Assembly (NCBI GenBank): GCA_903840165.1
Contig: CAIMEY010000073.1
Span: 1 to 64,000 of the forward strand
Source: an uncultured Myxococcales bacterium
Lineage (GTDB): Bacteria > Myxococcota_A > UBA9042
Length of the DNA: 64,000 nt
Direction: 5' to 3'
Shown here in pieces: positions 55,401-62,561 of the stretch (within the stretch, counting starts at the first letter, position 1; every line of letters starts with the position of its first letter). Both the position numbers and the translations under genes were made by a program. The notes beneath the pieces are model-generated. The model was given only the letters and a program-made list of their open reading frames with translations. It did not search any database and was not told where the DNA came from.

Positions 55401-55869
55401 GCACATCCACCGCGTCTTGCCCGCCCGTCGCAGCGACTTCGGCCTGACTGTCTACCCCGGCGTCTGCGTCGAGCTCGACATCCGTAACAGCCTGACCGTC
55501 CTGCGCAATTGTCACATCTTGGCCGGCGTCGACAGCGTCAGCCAGGAGCGCTCCATCGCCATCGTCAGCCGAATCTTCAGCAAGGTCGGGAGCTTGCGCA
55601 GCATCATCGGCATCGCTACCAGCATTGGCATCGGTTACCCCTGCATCGCCTGCGACGTCTTGAGGTTCGGTGCCGTCTGGCTGGGCGACATCTAACGACA
55701 CATCATTGGTATCATTAGATTTTTCCGCATCCTCACTGTCCACAACGCCCAGGACAGCGGCGGGACCGCTGACCAGTTGGTCGGCCTGGCAGGCGGCGCA
55801 AAGGGAGGCAAGAACAGCGATAATTGCATGTTCTACCAAGCGAATTGCCGATTGACGCCGTCTACTCAT
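52453..55869 (-). CDS. MopE-repeat/WD40 lipoprotein
   Basis: This 1138-residue protein begins with a signal peptide ending in LCAAC (lipidated Cys at residue 27). A very acidic Asp/Ala-rich linker spans about residues 38-185. Five MopE-type metal-binding motifs follow (CDGLDNDCNGLTDDEL and variants such as CDGLDNDCDGFTDEN), each with extra Cys pairs. From about residue 510 to the end, WD40-like blades occur (GHQGAVTDVAVAADGLSIV, GHKTAVTALAWL, GHTADVVALDWSSNGQRLL), enough for one or more propellers. A Cys-free, large surface scaffold is inferred. Its ATG overlaps the stop of the upstream DUF6941-like gene (ATGA). Confidence 0.87.
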   Translation of the reverse strand: MSRRRQSAIRLVEHAIIAVLASLCAACQADQLVSGPAAVLGVVDSEDAEKSNDTNDVSLDVAQPDGTEPQDVAGDAGVTDANAGSDADDAAQAPDLAEDSADDGDGALLADAVDAGQDVTIAQDGQAVTDVELDADAGVDSQAEVAATGGQDAVDVQEVSLADGDSAGGADADAQADTGAEVDAGPACWQGKNPNLLCLHWGQCASGLQLTCLGPLALCDYGKVDKYQQVEKACDGLDNDCNGLTDDELPAPYAVKNWGVCAGSKQVCAGAAGWQEPDYATLPGYQTQEAACDGLDNDCNGLTDDLAAPEEIPKFQGVCAKGPFVCVGAAGWDLLNPAAVANYEPYEQTCDGLDNDCDGFTDENLYLSPAAAANVPIKTKGVCAGTLLSCVAGQWQAPDYAQFQVNLQGLATPTYEAVEQTCDGLDNDCNGLIDDGLLSPPSPQAKGVCAGLAWNCAGAVGWVLPELSAIPGYSADSETTCDAQDNDCDGLTDEDVLCPLWQRGGQGAGRVALAPDGKTLFWTSAAGVHGVDLGTGARILDHFGHQGAVTDVAVAADGLSIVSSGGDQVLRHYPALAPAGSTLATAVDFAVTILGAKYQTVAFSPNNQKFAVGDANGLVHVYGADGTPIASLDGHKTAVTALAWLQAGANYPDNLVSGDKSGLVLLWHLQAAQAQILISKSAEITSITADPSWPYVTVTALDLQPKVVNTDSGQLVATLLGHNSPVAASGYIDVAPAGAAALPFLHTIDVNGELRRWSLPPQGSGSAVNLGSLQVWNSPPLPPGDVIADLATAGTVVVAGAQASGPWRLDIKTGQWSRPEIRHDGAVLDLAASQGVVASAGDDALVRLWSRQSGLPLLNLVGHQAGVQAVTLQVPAGADPADPLAAGAHVASGSFDFSVRLWQVLPSGGKVPGVLAQKTFGLGGPWPEDLAATLAGTVWCAGGSSAQLFGTGVGNLGVKIAAYSAGADRIVQSVRPSPDGATLLLGLHHLQNPTASGYRLLQSKNLQVIWDSSGLDSQRQVASWRPDGLLVAVSGGSGFVQLIDAKTGVIVQSLLGHTADVVALDWSSNGQRLLSASVDGTARVWAMAAPNLVQPSPMTRHCPLPCAGNQVRAAVWLDAGQIGATAADDGSLIAWHIP

Positions 55870-56294
55870 GCCTGCGCTTGCCCGCGTCCATGGTGGACCG
55901 CGGTCACAATCAGTGTATGGGTTCTCTGCTGGCAGACGTCGCCATCGGGTCCCAACTGCTTGGCAACAATGCGATAACGGCCTGGCCGGGACACGGTCAG
56001 CGCCGGCACTAGGCAGATGGTCCGATGGCCAACATGGCCTTGGAATTCAATGTGTTCCTCGGACAGAACAGCGGAATTCGGTTCGCCGTATTCTTCCACC
56101 TCGATGCGCAGCTGGGCCGCCGACACCATGTCGGTGGCATTGTGCCACAAAGCGACGACGTAAAACGGCGGAAGTTCACATGGAAATCTAGGCATTTGCA
56201 GGGTCTCTAGCACGCCAATGAGCGAAACCTTGCCGCTGAGGCGATCGACCAGCGCGGTCTGGCAAGCGATGACCCAATCCGTATGAATGGCCAT
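55866..56294 (-). CDS. DUF6941-like protein
   Basis: The 142-residue product starts at ATG 56294 (an upstream in-frame extension to 56369 is less likely). SGKVSLIGVLETLQMPRFPC followed by beta-strand patterns, VVALWHNAT and a final PGRYRIVAKQLGPDG resemble the DUF6941 family of small immunoglobulin-like proteins, by eye only. It has no signal peptide, so it is probably cytoplasmic. The stop overlaps the ATG of the large MopE/WD40 lipoprotein, which suggests a coupled, conserved pair. Confidence 0.65.
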   Translation of the reverse strand: MAIHTDWVIACQTALVDRLSGKVSLIGVLETLQMPRFPCELPPFYVVALWHNATDMVSAAQLRIEVEEYGEPNSAVLSEEHIEFQGHVGHRTICLVPALTVSRPGRYRIVAKQLGPDGDVCQQRTHTLIVTAVHHGRGQAQA

Positions 56295-56395
56295 GAGAAT
56301 CAAATCCTTGACGTAGCGATGCGCTGAACTGCCCAGACAGCGCACCTTTGGGCGCAGCGTCCAGGACACCTAGTTCGCCTATTGTTTCAACGCCC

Positions 56396-57247
56396 TTACC
56401 AAGGCCACCGCAGTTGCACCGAGCCCCCGCTCGCGTCTGCCCATGCAGTCACCACCGGGATGCGGCTCGGACCACCATCCCTGGGACGGTGAAACGCCCA
56501 TGGAAGCGCCCAACCCAGGGCCGAGCCGACCACCGCGCCGGTCATCACATCGGAAAAGTAATGCTTGTCCGCGGCCATGCGCAACCAGCCCGTCGAGGCC
56601 GCCAAGCTGAGCCCAGCCAGCCAAACCCAAGGCGCAGCGCGGTAGCCACGCAAGGTTGCAACGGTACCGGATGAAACTGCAAGGGAAAAAACCAGACTGG
56701 TGTGGCCCGAGTAAAAGGACAGGTTGTTGTCCGCCGGTTGATCCGTCAGCCCCTTGCGGTCCGGGGCCAGCACATGGACAAAAGGCCTTTCCCGCGCCAA
56801 CGAAAACTTTGTGATTTGATTGACATCCGCAGCGATAGCCGTAGCCTGCGCCACGATCAGGGCGTCCTCCAGCCATTGCCCACCCTGGCCGTCCTGCTGC
56901 GACGCCCAGGCCAGGGAGCCCAAGGTCACGGCTGGTACAATCGCAAAACCACCGACATTGCTTAGTGTATTGGCCAAACCTGTGTCCTGCCAACGCAGGG
57001 TCGTGCGCACTTGGCGGTCGACCGCGTTGAGCGTGTCCATGCCTTGGCCATCGCGATCACACCAACGACAAGCCCCAGAAGTGAGCGCGGGCTTGAGCAA
57101 TTCGGATGCGACCCAGCCCGTGATCGCCACGCCGGTGATCGGCAGGTCGACGGCCGGCTGCCACGGTAGGGACGTTGCCGGCAACGGTTGCGCGCAAACG
57201 TGTGAAGTCAATGCCAGAGACAAACCCAACAGAATCAAAATCTTCAA
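56396..57247 (-). CDS. PAP2-family membrane phosphatase
   Basis: The 283-residue product has a signal peptide (LILLGLSLALTSHVCA) starting near a TTG at 57247; the frame is open further upstream, through the repeat element, so the exact start is uncertain. PAP2 motifs are present: KFSLARERPF (motif 1), FYSGHTSL (motif 2, SGH) and the HYFSDVMTGAVVG motif 3. It would dephosphorylate lipids such as undecaprenyl-PP or phosphatidate at the membrane. The upstream 250 bp are a REPIN/MITE-like element, so its promoter may be altered. Confidence 0.85.
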   Translation of the reverse strand: MKILILLGLSLALTSHVCAQPLPATSLPWQPAVDLPITGVAITGWVASELLKPALTSGACRWCDRDGQGMDTLNAVDRQVRTTLRWQDTGLANTLSNVGGFAIVPAVTLGSLAWASQQDGQGGQWLEDALIVAQATAIAADVNQITKFSLARERPFVHVLAPDRKGLTDQPADNNLSFYSGHTSLVFSLAVSSGTVATLRGYRAAPWVWLAGLSLAASTGWLRMAADKHYFSDVMTGAVVGSALGWALPWAFHRPRDGGPSRIPVVTAWADASGGSVQLRWPW

Positions 57248-57257
57248 GCAGCGTAGG

Positions 57258-57507
57258 CTAGTACCTGTAACCCGAAGTTCCTTGCGGGTTACAGGTACAG
57301 TGTTTGCTTCTAGTTTCAAGGGGGCGCGCCATCTCCACTTTCGCCGTGCCAGACTTGGCGCGGCTCCTGCGCTGCGCCCGCCGTGGAGTCCTCTCCTCGC
57401 CCGCGCGTGCGGGCTCACCCCTGCGTTCGACCGGGTCCCCGGCCGAAAGTCCACAACGCCGAGGCCTTTCCGGTAACCCGGAAAGGACTTAGGGTTACGT
57501 GTACTAG
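57258..57507. mobile_element. REPIN/MITE-like element with inverted palindromic ends
   Basis: Two related 38-bp sequences (31 of 38 identical) lie in opposite orientation at the two ends, both starting with CTAG. The left arm is GTACCTGTAACCCG-N10-CGGGTTACAGGTAC (57261-57298), a perfect 14-bp palindrome with a 10-nt loop. The right arm at 57465-57507 contains GTAACCC/GGGTTAC plus CCTTTCCGG/CCGGAAAGG stems. The 160-bp interior also has complementary pairs (CTCCAC with GTGGAG, ACTTTCG with CGAAAGT). There is no coding capacity, so it would be mobilised in trans. It sits between alr and the PAP2 gene. Confidence 0.7.
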
Positions 57508-57537
57508 TCGCTGCACGTCTCGTCTTGGGCAGCCACA

Positions 57538-58779
57538 TCATGGAACAATGACCCGCGGGACGTGGGCGGCGATGCGCGTCGTGACTTCATAGTGGATGGT
57601 GCCGAGCCAGGCGGCCAAGTCCTCCGCGCGGACAGATTCACTATTTCCGTTTTCATCTTGCGCAGATCCAAGCAGCGTGACTGTGGTCCCGACTTCAGCC
57701 CTTGGCCGGTCGGTGACGTCCACTGCGACCATGTTCATCGCCACACGGCCGATCACAGGGGCGCGCCAGCCATCGATTAACACCTGACCGATGTTGGATA
57801 ATCCGCGGTCATAGCCGTCGTAGTAGCCGACCGGCAGAATGGCAACGCGACTGGGACGCACCGCTCGCCAAGTCCTTCCGTAACCTACGTATTCACCGGT
57901 CGGCACCGCCCGCACCTGCGCGATCACGGTCTTCCAGGCCATGGCCGGATGCAGCACCAAGGGTTCCTTGCCCAACTCCCTAACCGACAAGTACGTTTCC
58001 TTGGAAGGCCAAAGGCCATAGGCACCGATACCGCAGCGGGCGAGTTGGCCGCACACTTCGGGCCACAGCAGGATCGCGGCGGTATTGGAGCAGTGCGCCA
58101 GCAGTTGGTCCTCGGGTGAACCGCGGGCAGGCAGTTGTAAAGCATCGCGAATTGCCTGTTCTGTCTGGCGAAAGCGTTGCAGTTGACTGCGGGCAAAGCC
58201 GTGGTCGGTGGTGTCCTCGATGTCGGCGAAATGGGTGCACAAACCCTCGATGTGCACGCCAGGTTGCGCGGCCGCCCAGCCGGTGAAGGCGACGGCTTCA
58301 TCATGGCGCAACCCTTGACGATTATTGCCTGTTTCGATCTTGACGTGAAGACGAGCCGGTTGGTCCTGGGCCACGGCAGCGAGGCTGGCGGCGCGAACGA
58401 CTTCTGCGTCGTAACACACGAATCGCGCTTGCAAAGCGATTGCGTCAGCCACCTGGTCAGGCCGTAAGTACCCCACGCAGTACAGGGGCAAGGTGAAGCC
58501 AGCCCCACGCAAGATCTTGATTTCACTTAGATCATGCACGCCAAGCCAAGCCACGCCGGCCGCGCGAAAACAGGTCGCCGCCGTCAGCAAGCCATGACCG
58601 TAGCCATTGCCCTTGACCATCACGCAGAGCTTGGGCTGCCCGCCGGAACTGGCACCGGCATGATTTAACTGCTTGATATTATGCGCAATTGCCGACTGGC
58701 TAACTTCCACCCAACTGGTCGCATCCTGGGGCAGCGTCAATTCCCTAGAGTTGGCGATGGGCGAACTGGGCTGGGTCAT
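57538..58779 (-). CDS. alr: Alanine racemase
   Basis: This PLP enzyme makes D-alanine for peptidoglycan. The 413-residue product starts at ATG 58779 with GGAG upstream. The PLP lysine is in VMVKGNGYGHG (residue 56). The second catalytic Tyr is in EYVGYGRTW. VKIETGNNRQGL and GRVAMNMVAVDV are family motifs. The length is slightly above the usual 360-390 because of an N-terminal extension of about 25 residues. It follows the transglutaminase gene by 54 bp on the same strand. Confidence 0.94.
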   Translation of the reverse strand: MTQPSSPIANSRELTLPQDATSWVEVSQSAIAHNIKQLNHAGASSGGQPKLCVMVKGNGYGHGLLTAATCFRAAGVAWLGVHDLSEIKILRGAGFTLPLYCVGYLRPDQVADAIALQARFVCYDAEVVRAASLAAVAQDQPARLHVKIETGNNRQGLRHDEAVAFTGWAAAQPGVHIEGLCTHFADIEDTTDHGFARSQLQRFRQTEQAIRDALQLPARGSPEDQLLAHCSNTAAILLWPEVCGQLARCGIGAYGLWPSKETYLSVRELGKEPLVLHPAMAWKTVIAQVRAVPTGEYVGYGRTWRAVRPSRVAILPVGYYDGYDRGLSNIGQVLIDGWRAPVIGRVAMNMVAVDVTDRPRAEVGTTVTLLGSAQDENGNSESVRAEDLAAWLGTIHYEVTTRIAAHVPRVIVP

Positions 58780-58833
58780 CGTCAGGATCTCCAGGCCTTC
58801 GGCGCGAAATTGTGCCAAGGGGACCACAGGGTA

Positions 58834-60570
58834 TCACAAGGTCGAATCACTGCCCCAATAATGGGGATCCCCGGGGAAACGAGCAATCAGGTCATAGACT
58901 TGCAAATCTGTGTCTGCGGGAATCGCCAGATCGAGGCGGTAGGTGCCATTGCCCGTGGTCATCGCCACGCCGAGCAGGCGCCCCCTGAGGGGATGGGCCG
59001 GATCAATGAGCCACAATTCAACGGGTTTACCGGCAACGCCTTGGCTAGTGCCGCTGCGCACCTGCCCCGACACCTGCAGCGTTTCACCAATCCAAGCCAT
59101 GGGTTGTGAGACCAGGAGCGCCGTGGAGGTCGCCTTTCGCCCCTCCTGAGGCGGCCTGTCCCCGGGTGTGGGCGATTCCACAGGCGCAGTCAGCCTTTCG
59201 GCCCGGTCGCGAAGCCATTGCCGGCGCGCGGCGTCGCTGGCAGGAGCGGGGGCAGCCGAAGCCTGCGCCGCATTTCCCTTCACCGGTGCACTGTTGCCTG
59301 CAGTCGCCGGGGGCGCACCGCCCTGTTCGGCCGCGGGCGCAAAGGCACCACCACGCACTTCCTTGGCTCCTCCCCAAGGCTGCGAGCCGGCACCGGGCCC
59401 ATTTCCATCCGCAATTTCGCGGGCATAAACATCCGGGCGTGGAAAAGGATCGCGCCACTGCGGCTGATGCAGGTGTTTGTCTTGCGCGGCCTGCAGTTCC
59501 AGCGACTCGGCGCCACCACCTAGGTCGATGCGCTGCCAAGCCCCGTGACCGTCTGGCAAGGGGGCCCAGGCTTCAATGAAGGCGTGCGCATCGTTCATCA
59601 CATAATGACAGGGAATTCCCAGCGAAGTCGCCATCACCATGAGGCCCAACGCCCGATGTCGGCACACGCCCTTGCGAGAAAGCACCAAATCGGCCAGTGG
59701 ATCTTCTGTCTTTTCAGGCGGTTCTCCGGGCTCAAAGCTGCGAAACCACGTGACCAGTTGATTCAGGGCGGCGCTCCGCTCCATGTGCTGGGCCAAGGAC
59801 AGGGCCGGCCACAGCGCCTTGGCCCGCTGTTGCAAGTCCGCAGGCAAGGGAATAACCTCTGGATCATCCTTATGTTTTTGCACACCAAGCGGGGCTGCGA
59901 AGTACTCCGATGGCGCGTCCATCAAGTAGCGCAGGTCCACCTCTAGTTGCTGGCTTGGCGCGTCGGGGTCCAAATCCACTGAAAAATTGCCGGCATCGTC
60001 GCGCCATGCGCGCAGCGCCACCTGCGGTACCACTTGCCACTGCAGAATCTGCGAGGTCGGCGCCACTGATGGCAGCACTACGCGGGTACCCTTTTGCAAT
60101 TGAAGGCGAATATGTCCCCAAAACAGTTCGTGCCCAGGTCTAGCTTGACCGTAGGTTGCAACAAGCCGCATCCCCTTGCCACTCTGGGCCAAAGTCACAT
60201 CGGACCGCACCGAATCATAAGCAATTTCGCGCTTAAACGGAGCGATGCTTGGGTCAAAAACGACCTTGTAGTGCAAGTGCCCGTCGGCTCCGGTACGGCG
60301 ATCGATGCCGACACGGGGCGTCGATTGGCTGTGATAAACAGGTGTATCATCGCCGGTTTGCGAGAGTTTAGGCTGGGCAATGGTGCCACTGCCCGTCTGA
60401 ATCGCCTTGGCCAGGGCCTGAGGATCATCGGCCGGCACGACACGGTCGGTGCGCGAACCTTGGCCTTTGGCGTAGGGCAGCGGTTCATGAAGGATGATGG
60501 GCCCTGACGCCGCACTCGCCGAGCCGACGCAGGCACATGCAATTACTAGAAAAAACCAGACCCGCCGCAT
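58834..60570 (-). CDS. Secreted transglutaminase-like protein
   Basis: The 578-residue product starts at ATG 60570 after AGGAG. A signal peptide (residues about 1-20) is clear. A beta-rich domain occupies residues 90-220. The transglutaminase-like core carries the Cys-His-Asp triad: GVCRHRALGLMVMATSLGIP, NDAHAFIEAWAPLP, and QRIDLGG. An Ala/Pro/Gly-rich linker and a C-terminal beta domain (LQVSGQVRSGTSQGVAGKPV) complete it. It may process or crosslink envelope proteins, but no substrate is known. It belongs to the minus-strand block upstream of alr. Confidence 0.88.
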   Translation of the reverse strand: MRRVWFFLVIACACVGSASAASGPIILHEPLPYAKGQGSRTDRVVPADDPQALAKAIQTGSGTIAQPKLSQTGDDTPVYHSQSTPRVGIDRRTGADGHLHYKVVFDPSIAPFKREIAYDSVRSDVTLAQSGKGMRLVATYGQARPGHELFWGHIRLQLQKGTRVVLPSVAPTSQILQWQVVPQVALRAWRDDAGNFSVDLDPDAPSQQLEVDLRYLMDAPSEYFAAPLGVQKHKDDPEVIPLPADLQQRAKALWPALSLAQHMERSAALNQLVTWFRSFEPGEPPEKTEDPLADLVLSRKGVCRHRALGLMVMATSLGIPCHYVMNDAHAFIEAWAPLPDGHGAWQRIDLGGGAESLELQAAQDKHLHQPQWRDPFPRPDVYAREIADGNGPGAGSQPWGGAKEVRGGAFAPAAEQGGAPPATAGNSAPVKGNAAQASAAPAPASDAARRQWLRDRAERLTAPVESPTPGDRPPQEGRKATSTALLVSQPMAWIGETLQVSGQVRSGTSQGVAGKPVELWLIDPAHPLRGRLLGVAMTTGNGTYRLDLAIPADTDLQVYDLIARFPGDPHYWGSDSTL

Positions 60571-60696
60571 CTACTTAGCTCCTGCCCCGGCGCGCGCTCG
60601 CGAGGCCGGCCGCCTCTACTCATCTGCCGCTGTTACCGCCAACCAGGGTCTCAGCCGCTGCCGCTTGAACGCCAATCGAGTCGCGGTGGGATTCCG

Positions 60697-61362
60697 CTAC
60701 TGCCATTGAAGTACTGGCCAATTCTGCCGCCAAGCCAGCCAGCGCAGGCGAGGATCGGGCCTCACGACCTGGGGATGCCCCACCACCTGCAAGAGTGGCG
60801 CATCGCTGTAACTGTCGGTGTAGAACCATGCGTTGCTCAAGGTTGTTTCGTGCTCAGCTGCCAGTTCCTCGGCCCTTTGTACCTTGGCCAGACCAAAGCA
60901 CGGAGGCCTCAAGAGTTCACCTGTAAACACACCGTCTTGCACGGCCATTTCCGTGCACAAAACATGGGCAATTCCCAGCGCTTGCGCAAGGGGCGCGGCT
61001 AAGTAGGGCGTCGACGCAGTCACGAGCGCCAACACATGCCCCTGTTGTCGATGATTTTCAAGCGTTTGCCGCGCGTGCGGGCAGATCTGCCCCTGAACCT
61101 GCTGGCTGTACAACGCCTGACAGAAGGCGATCATTTCCGCTTCGGCCATCCCGCGCGCCGCCTGAACCGCCAGCGCGATCAACGCAGGCATGTCGACGAC
61201 GCTGAGCTGATAGCCAAGATGAATCCCCGCGATTCGCAACGCATCTCGCTTGCTGATCTGCCCCGCCCGCACGCGCGCCCGGAAGTACAGGCCCGCCGTG
61301 TTGACGCGGACCAGGGTGCGGTCCATGTCAAAAAAGGCCAAGACTGGCGCAGGGTTGCCCAT
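60697..61362 (-). CDS. HAD-IB-type phosphatase
   Basis: The 221-residue protein is a haloacid dehalogenase of the SerB/CicA-like IB subgroup. Motif I is FFDMDRTLV (nucleophile Asp), motif II VTAST, motif III a Lys in FGLAKVQRAEEL and motif IV YTDSYSDAPLL. GGAGG stands 7 nt before the ATG at 61362. The upstream radical SAM stop is 6 bp away, so the two are co-transcribed. Substrate specificity cannot be told from motifs. Confidence 0.9.
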   Translation of the reverse strand: MGNPAPVLAFFDMDRTLVRVNTAGLYFRARVRAGQISKRDALRIAGIHLGYQLSVVDMPALIALAVQAARGMAEAEMIAFCQALYSQQVQGQICPHARQTLENHRQQGHVLALVTASTPYLAAPLAQALGIAHVLCTEMAVQDGVFTGELLRPPCFGLAKVQRAEELAAEHETTLSNAWFYTDSYSDAPLLQVVGHPQVVRPDPRLRWLAWRQNWPVLQWQ

Positions 61363-61368
61363 CAACGC

Positions 61369-62460
61369 TTAGCCTCCTGCCCTGCCATCGCGTAGCCCTT
61401 GGCGGTCAATGGCATGAAAGTCCGCGTGGCCATAACGTTTTTCCAGGTCGCGATAGATTCCCGTGCAAATACCGCGGTGTCCACAAGCTTCGCACAGAGG
61501 CGGGTGATGCCAATACGCCGTATGGCTGTAGGGCTCCCGAACACCCGAGGCTACTTCAACTGAAAAATCATCGAGATAGTAGTCAACACTGCGCGCGACG
61601 TGATCGGGTAGCAGGCAGGCCTGCACATTGCGAAAGCCCACGGTCACGCCCAGTGAATTGCCTAGTTCAATCATTGTTTCAACGATTTGAGCGGAGTCAG
61701 CCGGTGCAATCAGCAACTCGTCGGCATGGCGCAAGGCATCGCCAATCGGTTTGGCCACCGCCAAGATCAACGGCGGCACCTTCACTTGCAATTTGTCCGC
61801 GAGGTCGACCAGGGCGCGCAATAGGCCAGGAATCGTTGGGGCGTTGATCGCCGTAAGCGCACAATAATCATAGACTTGCAGGGAAGGCTCCAGGAGCGCT
61901 GCCCGCAGCCCTTGCCATTGTTGGGCCAAGCGACCTTTGGAACGGCTGAGGCGGTCGTAGGTCGGCGAATCTGCTGTATCTACAGAGATATGCACGGTAC
62001 CGATGCCAGCTGCTGCCAGATCGTGAACGAGCCCGGGCTCCGCAAGACGCAGGCCATTGGTCATCATCACGTGGTCGCGCGGCAGGCCGCTTTGCTTGAG
62101 CAGGGCCAGAATTTCAAAAAGTCGCGGATAAACCGTCGGTTCGCCACCAATCAAGATGGCGCGATCGCAACCACAGGCCTGACCGGCAGCGATCATTGCG
62201 GCAATTTCGGGCCAGGCGACCCAGCCTTGGGCATCCTCGTGGGGAGGAACAGCGCAGTATAAACACGCAGAATTACAAGGCCTTCCTAGATCGATGTAGA
62301 AGGCTGGCGTGATCCATTGGGCCAGTTGCTGCAGCACCGCATGGGGCTCGGCCAAAAGGACGTCCTGGCGACGACCATGAATATCTGCAACTGTTCTGCC
62401 GACATAGCGCCGTTCAGACCAGGGAACTACGGGCTTTGGACGCGGCGAAGGCTCACTCAT
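61369..62460 (-). CDS. Radical SAM protein
   Basis: The 363-residue protein has the 4Fe-4S/SAM motif CxxxCxxC (CNSACLYC, Cys 62, 66 and 69), and the SAM-binding ILIGGEPTVYP. A C-terminal Cys motif, CEACGHRGICTG, followed by YRDLEKRYG, is like the extra C-terminal region of several MoaA/SPASM-related enzymes. Its substrate is unknown. It is directly followed by an HAD phosphatase with a 6-bp gap. The divergent gene is an L,D-transpeptidase-like protein. Confidence 0.9.
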   Translation of the reverse strand: MSEPSPRPKPVVPWSERRYVGRTVADIHGRRQDVLLAEPHAVLQQLAQWITPAFYIDLGRPCNSACLYCAVPPHEDAQGWVAWPEIAAMIAAGQACGCDRAILIGGEPTVYPRLFEILALLKQSGLPRDHVMMTNGLRLAEPGLVHDLAAAGIGTVHISVDTADSPTYDRLSRSKGRLAQQWQGLRAALLEPSLQVYDYCALTAINAPTIPGLLRALVDLADKLQVKVPPLILAVAKPIGDALRHADELLIAPADSAQIVETMIELGNSLGVTVGFRNVQACLLPDHVARSVDYYLDDFSVEVASGVREPYSHTAYWHHPPLCEACGHRGICTGIYRDLEKRYGHADFHAIDRQGLRDGRAGG

Positions 62461-62561
62461 GGCCTGCCAGTGTAGCCGGTTTGCCTACCGTCGGTGTAGC
62501 GTGCACGGCCATGACGCGCCGATCCACCGCGATCAATTCGGCAATTGCTTGTGCCAAGGCC

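Noticed and set aside
57308-57541. Upstream extension of the PAP2 frame through the repeat element
   Set aside because: The translated extension is Arg-rich, derives from the palindromic element, and precedes a complete signal peptide.
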